From the NCBI GenBank assembly GCA_963663365.2, contig CAXXIH010000005.1, positions 1 to 64,000 of the forward strand: a stretch of DNA of 64,000 nt, given 5' to 3'. This DNA is from G963663365 sp963663365. GTDB taxonomy: Bacteria; Hinthialibacterota; Hinthialibacteria; Hinthialibacterales; G963663365. A program made the position numbers and the translations under genes. Under the pieces are notes generated by a model, which was given only the letters and a program-made list of their open reading frames with translations, made no database searches and was not told the DNA's origin. Shown here one piece after another: positions 8,861-16,035 of the stretch (within the stretch, counting starts at the first letter, position 1; each line of letters starts with the position of its first letter).

Positions 8861-10768
8861 ATGAACGCATCACTCTTGGAAGTCATACAGGATCGCGTAC
8901 TCCTGGCCGATGGCGCCATGGGCACGGAAATTTACCGGCGTGGTTTCTTTGTAAACCGCTGTTACGATCACCTTAATATCACCAATCCTGAAATCATCGG
9001 CGATGTATTAGGCGCTTATGCGACGGCGGGTGCGGATATTCTTACAACCAATACATTCGGCGCAAACCGATTGGGATTGTCTACCTTCGGTCTTCAAGAA
9101 AGCCTTCCCGATGTTATCCGGAGGGGCGTTGAAATTGCCAAAGAAGCGGCCGGCGATAATCGGTTTGTGGCTGGCAGCGTCGGCCCCATTTCGAATGTCC
9201 TTATCGAAAAATTGGACTGTACCGAAAACGATATACGCAACGCTCAACGTGAGCAGATCGAATTCCTGGTCGAAGCGGGTGTCGATTTCCTTCTCCTAGA
9301 GACATACCCCACATGGGAATCGCTCAATCAGGTGTACCAAGAAGCACGCAAAGTTTCTCCTACAATCCCCTGCGTCACTTCGCTGTCCATCGCGGCATTT
9401 GGAAAATCGCGTTACGCGGAACCCGCTTCCGAAGGCAAAGGGGAATCCAATGATGATATTACGCCTGCGGATTTTGCATCGTTGGCCTTATCCGAATGGG
9501 GAAACAAACCGGAGGGACTTCCGATTCTGGGACTCAATTGTGGTGGCGGGCCGCCGGAAGTACTCGAATGTTTTGGAGAACTAAAAAAGGCCCTTCCACC
9601 TGATACTCCGGCTATCGCGATGCCAAACTCCGGTACTCCTAAACTGATCGACGGCCGAACCTTGGATTTGTCGTCACCGGAATATTTCGCTGAATACGCC
9701 CGCCGGTTTGTCTCGCGCGGAGCCAGGATCATCGGCGGATGTTGCGGTACCAACCCTTCGATGATTAAAGAAGTGCGCTCCTACTTGCGCCAAATTCAGC
9801 CCGGACGCGCGCATATCGAGATTAAACAAGAGGCCGAACCCGAACTTCTTGAAGCCATGCCGCTGCCGGAACGTAGCGTATGGGGCTATAAGATCGGGAC
9901 GAAGTTCACCGTTTCCGTCGAACTTGACCCGCCTAAAGGTCTAGATGTCGGAAAATCAGTTGAAGGCGCAAAATTCTTGGCGGCCAATGGAATCGATGCG
10001 GTTAACATCGCCGATGGCCCACGCGCCTCAGGAAGGATCAATCCGGCAACACTCGCCGCAAAAGTACGCGAGCAGGCTGAAATTGAAACCATCGTGCATG
10101 TCTGTTGCCGCGACCGGAATATCCTGGGCCTGCAAATGGATTTGATGAGCATGCATGTGCAAGGTATTCGTAACCTAATGCTTATAACCGGCGATCCACC
10201 TAAAATGGGTCTCTATCCCGATGCCACCGCCGTCTTCGACATGGACGCTATCGGGCTTATTAAGTCAACCAATCTGTTGAACCAGGGTGTAGACCTTGCC
10301 CAACGCCCGCTTGGCGGTCAAACCGCATTCGTTATCGGTTGTGGCTGCAATCCGGGTATGGAGGATTTAGACCGGGAAATTAAACGATATGAACAAAAAG
10401 TCGCCGCCGGCGCCGAATTCGTTTTCTCGCAGCCGGTCTATGACATTCAACTGTTGGTGAATTTCCTGGAACGTACCAAGCATGTAAAACCGATTCCCTT
10501 TTTCGTGGGGATTTTGCCCTTAGCCAGCCTGCGCAATGCGGAATTCCTAACCAAGAACGTGCCTGGAATGGAGGTTCCCGAAAGCATTCAAAAACGCCTG
10601 GCGCTCGCGCCCACAAAAGAGACTCAACGCAAAGAAGGCATCGCCATCGCCGCTGAAGCGTTAGGCGAAGCCAAGCGGCACGAACGTGTTAGGGGGGCTT
10701 ATGTCTTCCCGCCGTTCGGACGCTACGAAAGCATTCTGGATGTGCTTGAAAAAGCCGGGTGCCGGTAA
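8861..10768 (+). CDS. bifunctional homocysteine S-methyltransferase / 5,10-methylenetetrahydrofolate reductase
   Basis: A two-domain enzyme of 635 residues, like B. subtilis YitJ. Residues 1 to about 310 are a zinc-dependent homocysteine methyltransferase barrel: ADGAMGTEIYRRG near the start, with zinc ligands Cys227 (GLNCGG) and Cys294-Cys295 (GGCCGT). Residues about 345-635 are the FAD-binding MTHFR domain (FTVSVELDPPKGLD, NIADGPRASGRI, NLMLITGDPPK, AEFVFSQPVYD, PFFVGILPL). Together they would reduce methylene-THF and pass a methyl group to homocysteine, making methionine. No strong SD precedes the ATG. The 208 bases upstream were examined for SAM or cobalamin riboswitch signatures and none was recognised. 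Confidence 0.93.
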   Translation: MNASLLEVIQDRVLLADGAMGTEIYRRGFFVNRCYDHLNITNPEIIGDVLGAYATAGADILTTNTFGANRLGLSTFGLQESLPDVIRRGVEIAKEAAGDNRFVAGSVGPISNVLIEKLDCTENDIRNAQREQIEFLVEAGVDFLLLETYPTWESLNQVYQEARKVSPTIPCVTSLSIAAFGKSRYAEPASEGKGESNDDITPADFASLALSEWGNKPEGLPILGLNCGGGPPEVLECFGELKKALPPDTPAIAMPNSGTPKLIDGRTLDLSSPEYFAEYARRFVSRGARIIGGCCGTNPSMIKEVRSYLRQIQPGRAHIEIKQEAEPELLEAMPLPERSVWGYKIGTKFTVSVELDPPKGLDVGKSVEGAKFLAANGIDAVNIADGPRASGRINPATLAAKVREQAEIETIVHVCCRDRNILGLQMDLMSMHVQGIRNLMLITGDPPKMGLYPDATAVFDMDAIGLIKSTNLLNQGVDLAQRPLGGQTAFVIGCGCNPGMEDLDREIKRYEQKVAAGAEFVFSQPVYDIQLLVNFLERTKHVKPIPFFVGILPLASLRNAEFLTKNVPGMEVPESIQKRLALAPTKETQRKEGIAIAAEALGEAKRHERVRGAYVFPPFGRYESILDVLEKAGCR

Positions 10769-10806
10769 GAATCCCCGGAACCTTACAGAAACGCCGAGCG
10801 GTTTAA

Positions 10807-11457
10807 TTATTTAAAGCCTAAGTCTTTTTTAACCTTTTTGCCGGATTCGGGAAAAGCGTCGATCCAGCCAAGGTACGGCTTGATATCCAGGATCGGTGTG
10901 CCATCGAATGCATCGAGTCCGGCAACATGCAGAATACGCCCTTCACGCTTTTCCAGACGTACTGCGGTTAAGCCGATAGGGCATGGACGGTTCGGAGATC
11001 GAGTAGCAAAAACACCTCTCGGTTTCGATGCGCCATGTGGATTAACTTTGGCATTCCAACCTTCGGTACGGTCGAATACAAATAAGACATAGATATGGTC
11101 GAAATCTTCGATCCCTTCCAATCCTTCCTCAAACTCCTCGCAAATTTCAATCGTGGCTATAACATCCGGAGCCAATCTCCCCTGCCTGGGCGGACGATTT
11201 TGAGGTGAATAGGTGGAATGAACAAAACCGATCGGATGAAAGGTAAAGGATGCCGCCTCCTTATGCTCCCCCGCCCCGGATATACCTTCCGCTTGCGCAA
11301 GAACCGGATTGGCATCTTCGGAAACGGTCTGTGCCTTTCCTGGCTCAATCGTTGCCGGTACGAGAAGGATTTGCGATTCAGCGTGTTGTACAAAGAAAAA
11401 AATCCCTATCATGCACAGCAATCCAAATAGAACAAGATAAATAACTTCAAGATTCAT
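10807..11457 (-). CDS. TrmO/TsaA-domain protein with N-terminal membrane anchor
   Basis: The C-terminal part (about residues 70-216) is a TsaA/TrmO domain, the family that methylates N6 of t6A37 in tRNA: FHPIGFVHSTYSPQNRPPRQ, DFDHIYVLFVFDR, FATRSPNRPCPIGLTAVRLE and DGTPILDIKPYLGWID are all present. Unusually, the N-terminus is a membrane helix (LEVIYLVLFGLLCMIGIFFFV) plus a variable linker, so the enzyme domain should be tethered or exported. A TTG at 11475 overlaps the stop of the upstream radical SAM gene; I prefer the ATG at 11457, which still keeps the helix. The two genes are an operon. A tRNA methyltransferase function is the family role; action on another substrate is possible given the anchor. 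Confidence 0.82.
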   Translation of the reverse strand: MNLEVIYLVLFGLLCMIGIFFFVQHAESQILLVPATIEPGKAQTVSEDANPVLAQAEGISGAGEHKEAASFTFHPIGFVHSTYSPQNRPPRQGRLAPDVIATIEICEEFEEGLEGIEDFDHIYVLFVFDRTEGWNAKVNPHGASKPRGVFATRSPNRPCPIGLTAVRLEKREGRILHVAGLDAFDGTPILDIKPYLGWIDAFPESGKKVKKDLGFK

Positions 11458-11471
11458 AACGCTTCTCACTT

Positions 11472-12404
11472 TCAATGTTGATTCGATAGGTTCACCGTTT
11501 GATAAAACAATCGTCCCTCTGTAACCGTATGTGTCAGCAAGTCCTCATGAATCAAATTCACAATATGTTTCAAAACTTCGTTATGATTCAATCCCAACCC
11601 GTTAGAAATATCTTCAACAGAACACGGACGTCTTCGCAACATATCCAGAATCTCATTCCGGTCGGCTTTAAATTCCGCTTGTTTGCAGCAATTGCGGAAT
11701 TCTGCAATAGGCTCCCCTTGGGGCTCAAACCAATCGGAGAATTTCTCAAGGCATTCTTGGGATACACTGGCCGCATAAGACTCTGAAGGCGGCCTTGTAA
11801 CCGTATTTAACTGCACACGATCCGGCTGTATACGTTCAACGCATTGCGCCATCTTTCTCACTTCCGCCTCAATAGCCGTATGGCCCGCAAGAAGAAACAC
11901 TTCAAGCCAAATCTTCCCGCTATAACTCTTTCGGAAATCGATAAGCCCGTTAAGCATGCGTTCAAATGTAATTTCTTGATGAGGCCGGTTTACTGCCTGG
12001 AACATTCCTGAATCTCCGGCCGCCAATGTGGGAATAACCAAATCCGCCTCTCGTAGCTCTTCCTGAATCTCCGGCTGCCATAATAAACCGCCATTTGTCA
12101 AAACAACAACAGGAATCTTCGTGCGCGATTTTACGCACTGTATAACCTCGCCGATGCGCGAATAGAGCGTCGGATCCCCGCAGCCGCTTAATGTGATGTA
12201 ATCCGGCTCACTCGATATTTTCGAATCCAACTGTTCACATATACCATCCAAAGGAACCCATTCTTTGCGATCCAGGGTTTTGTTTGTCGTGCGGCCCAAT
12301 TGGCAATAAATGCAATCGTAGGTGCATGTCTTAAAAGGGACTAAATCAATTCCAAGCGACCGTCCCAAACGTCGTGACGGTACAGGACCATAAATAAAGT
12401 TCAT
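11472..12404 (-). CDS. radical SAM protein (COG0731-like)
   Basis: About 310 residues with the radical SAM cluster motif CTYDCIYC (Cys27, Cys31 and Cys34, CxxxCxxC) preceded by YGPVPSRRLGRSLGIDLVP, which is characteristic of the COG0731 group of wyosine-synthetase-like radical SAM proteins. SGCGDPTLY and VVVLTNGGLL match the SAM-binding barrel. The last roughly 70 residues look like a winged helix (ILDMLRRRPCSVEDISNGLG). The frame starts at 12446, but the ATG at 12404 is chosen because a GATGAG-like SD lies 6 nt upstream and the conserved region begins immediately. Its stop region overlaps the next gene of the operon, the TrmO-like protein. Substrate unknown; a tRNA or small-molecule radical reaction is inferred. 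Confidence 0.88.
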   Translation of the reverse strand: MNFIYGPVPSRRLGRSLGIDLVPFKTCTYDCIYCQLGRTTNKTLDRKEWVPLDGICEQLDSKISSEPDYITLSGCGDPTLYSRIGEVIQCVKSRTKIPVVVLTNGGLLWQPEIQEELREADLVIPTLAAGDSGMFQAVNRPHQEITFERMLNGLIDFRKSYSGKIWLEVFLLAGHTAIEAEVRKMAQCVERIQPDRVQLNTVTRPPSESYAASVSQECLEKFSDWFEPQGEPIAEFRNCCKQAEFKADRNEILDMLRRRPCSVEDISNGLGLNHNEVLKHIVNLIHEDLLTHTVTEGRLFYQTVNLSNQH

Positions 12405-12542
12405 GAGCATCTCATCCAAATACAATAATTCTGCATCGCATAACAAAACCTTTTCCGGTCATGCCGCAAAATGCAGCGAAAATGCGTTTCTTCAATAACT
12501 ATCTATACACACAGCAATCCCGAAGCACTGCTGCAAGATATC

Positions 12543-12839
12543 TTACGAATCCATTTTGGCCGGCCGTGTCCTGTCTATCGCCTTTAATTCTTCGATCCGG
12601 CCATAGATCGAATCCAGCATTCCACATAACTCCTGAGCCTGAATCCGAAGCGTTTCAATTTCCCGCTCCCGCAATTCCCGGGTTTGGGGTACCACAAAAT
12701 CCGGCGCGAATGCGGCATAGATCCACCCCCAACGCATCCACCCCGGAACACCGGCTGTAGGCCTTCCCGGATGAAATCTCCGGTCTCGTGCCAATCTTGG
12801 CATTACGTGAGATGAATCTGTTTGGTAGTTGCCTGGCAT
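12543..12839 (-). CDS. small DUF5320-like protein
   Basis: A 98-residue protein with an Arg/Pro/Gly/Trp-rich N-terminal half (GVPGWMRWGWIYAAF) and a C-terminal coiled coil (REREIETLRIQAQELCGM, then IEELKAID). This composition resembles the DUF5320 family, short proteins often found near radical SAM or iron-molybdenum-cofactor-like genes. An excellent SD (AAGGAGG, 8 nt before the ATG) supports it as a real gene. It lies upstream of, and on the same strand as, the radical SAM and TrmO-like genes, separated by 138 bases. The family call is by resemblance only. Confidence 0.65.
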   Translation of the reverse strand: MPGNYQTDSSHVMPRLARDRRFHPGRPTAGVPGWMRWGWIYAAFAPDFVVPQTRELREREIETLRIQAQELCGMLDSIYGRIEELKAIDRTRPAKMDS

Positions 12840-13078
12840 GATAAAACCTCCTTCCAGACCCCATCTTTCACATGGCCAATGCGCTCCTTTTCTATTCCGG
12901 CGTATACTTATTCCCTTAAAAGAAAAGCAAGCGTTGTGCCCTTATGCCTGATGGCAGAATTCGATGCGGAAGAGGCTGTCAGAACAGGCAATTAGCCACA
13001 ATTCCTAAATAACAAGCCTTCTCTGCATACTACTCTACCGATGCATATTGCGACGCTCTCTGCTTTATTATTGCTAAT

Positions 13079-14209
13079 TTACAACTCTGTCTTTCGTTGC
13101 ACCTCATCTTGATTTTCTGAAGATATTTCCAATGGCCTCCAATTTTTGGCGCGGTTCTGGATTCTTGCCAGTTCATATCGGGGAAGTTTGGAGGCAATTG
13201 AATCGCGAATCTTGGTGATTTCTTCGTCCCCCTTTCTTGACGCCAAGATGAGCCACAAATAGGAATCGGAATAATTTTGAACGACCCCCATACCGTTCGC
13301 ATACATTACGCCGAGATTGAATTGGGCTTTGATATAACCTTGTTGAGCAGCTTTGCGATACCATGTTGCTGCTTCTTTATAATCTTGAGATACGATGTCG
13401 CCCTTTTGAAAAATTACTCCAAGATGGTTTTGCGCTTCGGCATACCCCTGAGCGGCGGCTTTTTTGTACCATTTGAGTGCCTCTGAGTAATCTTGAAGAA
13501 CACCTTGGCCCTTTTCATAGAGAAAACCGAGATTAAATTGAGCACTTAAGAGATTCTGTGCTGCTGCTTTCCGGTACCACTTTGCCGCTTTCTCATAATC
13601 TTGAACGATTCCCTCCCCTTTTTCATACATTATGCCCAGATTAAATTGTGCTTCGGCATGTCCTTGCTCCGCTGCTTTTTTAAACCATGTCGCCCCTTCC
13701 TGTAAGCCTTGTACGCCCCCTTCACCACGAATGTAGAGTACAGCGAGATTAAATTGTGCATCTGCGTAATCTTTTTCCGCCGCTTTATGAAACCATGTCG
13801 CCGCTTCTACATCATTTTTAGGCACCCCCCGGCCGTTTAGATACAACACGCCAAGATGATTTTGTGCTTTCGGGTGATCTTGATTTGCCGCCAAGCGACA
13901 CCACTTTGCCGCTTCCATCATGTCCTGTGCAATCTCATTTCCCTCTTCATACCTGATAGCGAGTCTATATTGAGCATCCACATCACCGTGTTTTGCCGCG
14001 GCAATACATTTTTTTATTTCTTTCGAAGGACCACAGGCGGTCAACATGCCTAAAACGCATACCAAGCATACGGCCCCCTGACCCCAAAAATCCCTATTCA
14101 AAAAGCCGTCTCTTGGGCACGGAGTATCAAATCCATGTCCGGCCATCCGGCCAATGGAGACAATACAAAACAACTTGGGAACAATCTCAAAAGCGACCAG
14201 CGTTTTCAT
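13079..14209 (-). CDS. Sel1-repeat lipoprotein
   Basis: Seven Sel1-type helical repeats of 36 residues (pattern AQFNLGVMYxxGxGVxQDYxEAxxWYRKAAxQG) fill residues about 75-330, followed by a charged tail. A lipobox LTAC with Cys59 follows a hydrophobic stretch (VCLVCVLGM), so the mature protein is probably lipid-anchored. With the ATG at 14209 the segment before the hydrophobic core is unusually long; an in-frame TTG at 14101 would give a conventional 22-residue signal peptide, but has no good SD, so the start is uncertain. Sel1 proteins act as protein-protein adaptors in envelope and signalling processes. Partner unknown. Confidence 0.85.
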   Translation of the reverse strand: MKTLVAFEIVPKLFCIVSIGRMAGHGFDTPCPRDGFLNRDFWGQGAVCLVCVLGMLTACGPSKEIKKCIAAAKHGDVDAQYRLAIRYEEGNEIAQDMMEAAKWCRLAANQDHPKAQNHLGVLYLNGRGVPKNDVEAATWFHKAAEKDYADAQFNLAVLYIRGEGGVQGLQEGATWFKKAAEQGHAEAQFNLGIMYEKGEGIVQDYEKAAKWYRKAAAQNLLSAQFNLGFLYEKGQGVLQDYSEALKWYKKAAAQGYAEAQNHLGVIFQKGDIVSQDYKEAATWYRKAAQQGYIKAQFNLGVMYANGMGVVQNYSDSYLWLILASRKGDEEITKIRDSIASKLPRYELARIQNRAKNWRPLEISSENQDEVQRKTEL

Positions 14210-14269
14210 TCCAGGTTCTCTTCAGACTGCCGCCAACCATGTTCGAGAATGCCCGCCAAACCAGTGGCG

Positions 14270-14352
14270 CAGGAGCCCGGCCGGGGGAGAGGTATGGGGG
14301 GGGGACAGCCGGGCTCCTGTTAGGAGGTGGCGGCGTTTGTATCCGCGCCGCC
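14270..14352. repeat. GC-rich tandem hairpin element (REP-like)
   Basis: Two adjacent inverted repeats: CAGGAGCCCGGC (14270-14281) with its exact complement GCCGGGCTCCTG (14308-14319), and GGCGGCG (14329-14335) with CGCCGCC (14346-14352). The GC-rich block is unlike the A/T-rich flanks and lies just upstream of the Sel1 gene. It has the look of a dispersed palindromic repeat; only one copy is in this window, so mobility or copy number cannot be judged. Confidence 0.5.
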
Positions 14353-14833
14353 TGTGGTGGGGCATTGCTGCAAATAACTCTATTCGGGTGGAACTCCTTC
14401 CAACTTTCTCTTTTCGGAGCAACTCCAAAAAGGCAATGGATTTCAATTGAAAATTCCTCTTAGCAAAAGAATCGGCCGTGATCCGCAACATCAATGAAGA
14501 TTTTTTATAAGCCTCATGGAGGAAAGCTGTTTGTGTATCGAGGCGCATAAAACATAAAAAATCAAATAACTCTTCGCCTTTATCAAATAAAAACCACCCG
14601 GATCCACCTCGTAACAAATAATAACGAGAAGTGAAACCCGAGTGGCCACCACAATGTAACAATAACAGTTTATTCTGAATCAGCTGCATCAAAACGGTAT
14701 CCATTTATCGAATGCGTAACACAGTACGCCGAAGTCCTTTATCACATCCACACCCCTGAATACAAAAAGAACCCATGATGCGGACAACGGCAGATAAAAG
14801 CCTGCTCAAACGACAACACTGTTCGAATTCTAT
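14353..14833. other. stretch without a convincing gene
   Basis: No frame here has both an SD and coding-like composition. A minus-strand frame (14222-14704) runs through the hairpin element and encodes a low-quality, Arg/His-rich C-terminus; it is judged spurious. Nothing else was recognised. Confidence 0.4.
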
Positions 14834-14995
14834 CTAATAAATTTCCAAGATTTGGGCATGCGTTGATGTCAGTTCATCCAATGGAGCCGCAGAAACGGCC
14901 TTGTGCGAACCTGCACCGGTCCCTAAAGAAGCGCATCCCGAAAACGCAATGATGGCAACAGTTGACAAGATGAGAAACATTTTAAACTTGTTCAT
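14834..14995 (-). CDS. 53-residue lipoprotein
   Basis: A very small gene. The ATG at 14995 has AAAGGAG 8 nt upstream. The product begins MNKFKMFLILSTVAIIAFSG followed by Cys21 (lipobox FSGC), a complete type II signal peptide; the mature part of 33 residues (CASLGTGAGSHKAV...) is Ser/Ala-rich and ends QILEIY. Such entericidin-like or toxin-immunity-like short lipoproteins are often missed. Function unknown. The gene lies 105 bases downstream of the Cys-rich protein on the same strand and could share its transcript, since no strong terminator separates them. Confidence 0.75.
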   Translation of the reverse strand: MNKFKMFLILSTVAIIAFSGCASLGTGAGSHKAVSAAPLDELTSTHAQILEIY

Positions 14996-15100
14996 GATTT
15001 CATCTCCTTTCGAAGATTCCCTCGATCCAATTACAGCCGGTCGAGTTTTATATTGAGCCGTTATTGATAAACGGCGGTCCTCAACGTCTCGAACTCCGCG

Positions 15101-15295
15101 CTAAAGCAATTCAGGCTCATGACAAAAAACAACCTCATCGCAATTCCAGCAGTCTTGGTCGCGAAGGTCTTTCCGGACATCTACATCTTCATTGCAAAGC
15201 CATTGGGCGCCCGCCGCATCAGTCACAATGGTCATGGGACGGATCGGTTTCGAACCGAACAACCGCTTTGCTGGAATAGAATCCGTATGTATCAT
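15101..15295 (-). CDS. small conserved-looking Cys-containing protein, divergent from arsR
   Basis: A 64-residue protein with four cysteines: WLCNED in the middle and CWNCDEVVFC near the end, a CxxC plus a further Cys suited to metal binding. AAAGGAG lies about 8 nt before the ATG, and a near-consensus promoter (TTGACA, 16 nt, TATAAT) lies 45-75 bases upstream, so it should be well expressed. It is divergent from an ArsR-family repressor gene, and an inverted repeat overlaps its -35 box, making it the likely regulatory target. I do not recognise a named family. It might sequester or sense a metal or metalloid; that is inference from the cysteines and context. Confidence 0.72.
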   Translation of the reverse strand: MIHTDSIPAKRLFGSKPIRPMTIVTDAAGAQWLCNEDVDVRKDLRDQDCWNCDEVVFCHEPELL

Positions 15296-15340
15296 GGGCT
15301 CGCTCCTTTCGTGATTTCCGAAGTCCTTATTACTGTTATT

Positions 15341-15368
15341 ATTATATAATGAGTATCTTATATGTCAA
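15341..15368 (-). promoter_or_regulatory. near-consensus sigma-70 promoter of the small Cys protein
   Basis: Read on the minus strand: TTGACA (15368-15363), a 16-base spacer, then TATAAT (15346-15341). Both hexamers are perfect. Transcription would begin near 15334 and run into the SD and ATG of the gene at 15295. Confidence 0.75.
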
Positions 15369-15379
15369 TAGACACATAT
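15360..15379. promoter_or_regulatory. candidate ArsR operator
   Basis: Inverted repeat ATATGT (15360-15365), 8 bases, ACATAT (15374-15379). It overlaps the -35 box of the small Cys protein and lies 225 bases before arsR. Size and A/T-rich dyad fit ArsR/SmtB operators; binding itself is inferred. Confidence 0.55.
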
Positions 15380-15531
15380 TATAAATTATGCATTTGTCTT
15401 CCTATCTCCACAAAAATCAGGTAGTAAGCATAAAAATTAAAAATTATTCTCCCCTTCCTTTCTTCACCGCCCGCCGCACAGCGACAATCTTCAGATACAC
15501 AAATAAGGTCAGAAACCAGGTCTCTTGACAT

Positions 15532-15560
15532 TTGCATTTGCGCAGATTTACTAATATAAT
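15532..15560 (+). promoter_or_regulatory. candidate arsR promoter
   Basis: TTGCAT (15532-15537), a 17-base spacer, then TATAAT (15555-15560), about 45 bases before the arsR ATG. The -35 is weak; an overlapping TTGACA at 15525 is too far from the -10. Confidence 0.4.
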
Positions 15561-15604
15561 AAAGTGTTTATATATTGATTATTAAATTGTAGGATACGAT
15601 CATT

Positions 15605-15940
15605 ATGCGTGATTCAACATCTCAAGATTGGTCTGAGGCCGTTGGTTTCCTAAAAGCAATGGCGCATCCCGCCCGGCTAACCATTTTGCAGCATCTTTCG
15701 GATGGCGCAAAATGCGTACAGGATGTTAATCAAATCGTAAATACATCACAGCCCAATCTTTCCCAGCATTTGGGGATACTAAAAAAGGCCGGCCTTGTGG
15801 GCAGTCACCACAATGGGGCATTACGTTGTTACTACTTGCTGCGCCCTGCTCTGGTACGAAAACTTTTGAAAGAACTTGAGAAAGACCATCCGGAAAAACT
15901 TCGCCCCCGTGATGCCGTCATTCGCGAAGGAAAGAAATAG
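15605..15940 (+). CDS. ArsR/SmtB-family transcriptional repressor
   Basis: A 111-residue winged-helix protein: FLKAMAHPARLTILQHLSDG at residues 15-34, recognition helix in NTSQPNLSQHLGILKKAGLV, and the wing HHNGALRCYYL. ArsR proteins repress metal or metalloid, redox or sulfur stress genes and release DNA on ligand binding. The usual double-Cys ELCVCD sensor is reduced to one Cys (KCVQDV), with a second Cys in the wing (RCYY), so it may sense through other residues or by thiol chemistry. AGGA precedes the ATG by about 10 nt. No arsB, arsC or efflux gene is adjacent; the only divergent partner is the 64-residue Cys protein. Confidence 0.9.
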   Translation: MRDSTSQDWSEAVGFLKAMAHPARLTILQHLSDGAKCVQDVNQIVNTSQPNLSQHLGILKKAGLVGSHHNGALRCYYLLRPALVRKLLKELEKDHPEKLRPRDAVIREGKK

Positions 15941-16035
15941 GTTTAACCTTGCCCGCCGCATGCATTCACAGCATCTTAGCAAGACAATTTACTTTCCTTA
16001 GGTAATACAATCGGTTGGATAAAAGAACATTTCAT

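Noticed and set aside
14222..14704. 160-codon minus-strand frame
   Set aside because: No SD, and its second half runs through the GC-rich hairpin element giving Arg/His/Pro-rich random-looking sequence; it also abuts the better supported Sel1 gene.
15057..15075. 6-bp inverted repeat between the two small minus-strand genes as a terminator
   Set aside because: The stem is short and no T tract follows on the minus strand, so termination is not supported.
15525..15560. TTGACA (15525) paired with TATAAT (15555) as arsR promoter
   Set aside because: The spacer is 24 bases, too long; TTGCAT at 15532 with a 17-base spacer was used instead.
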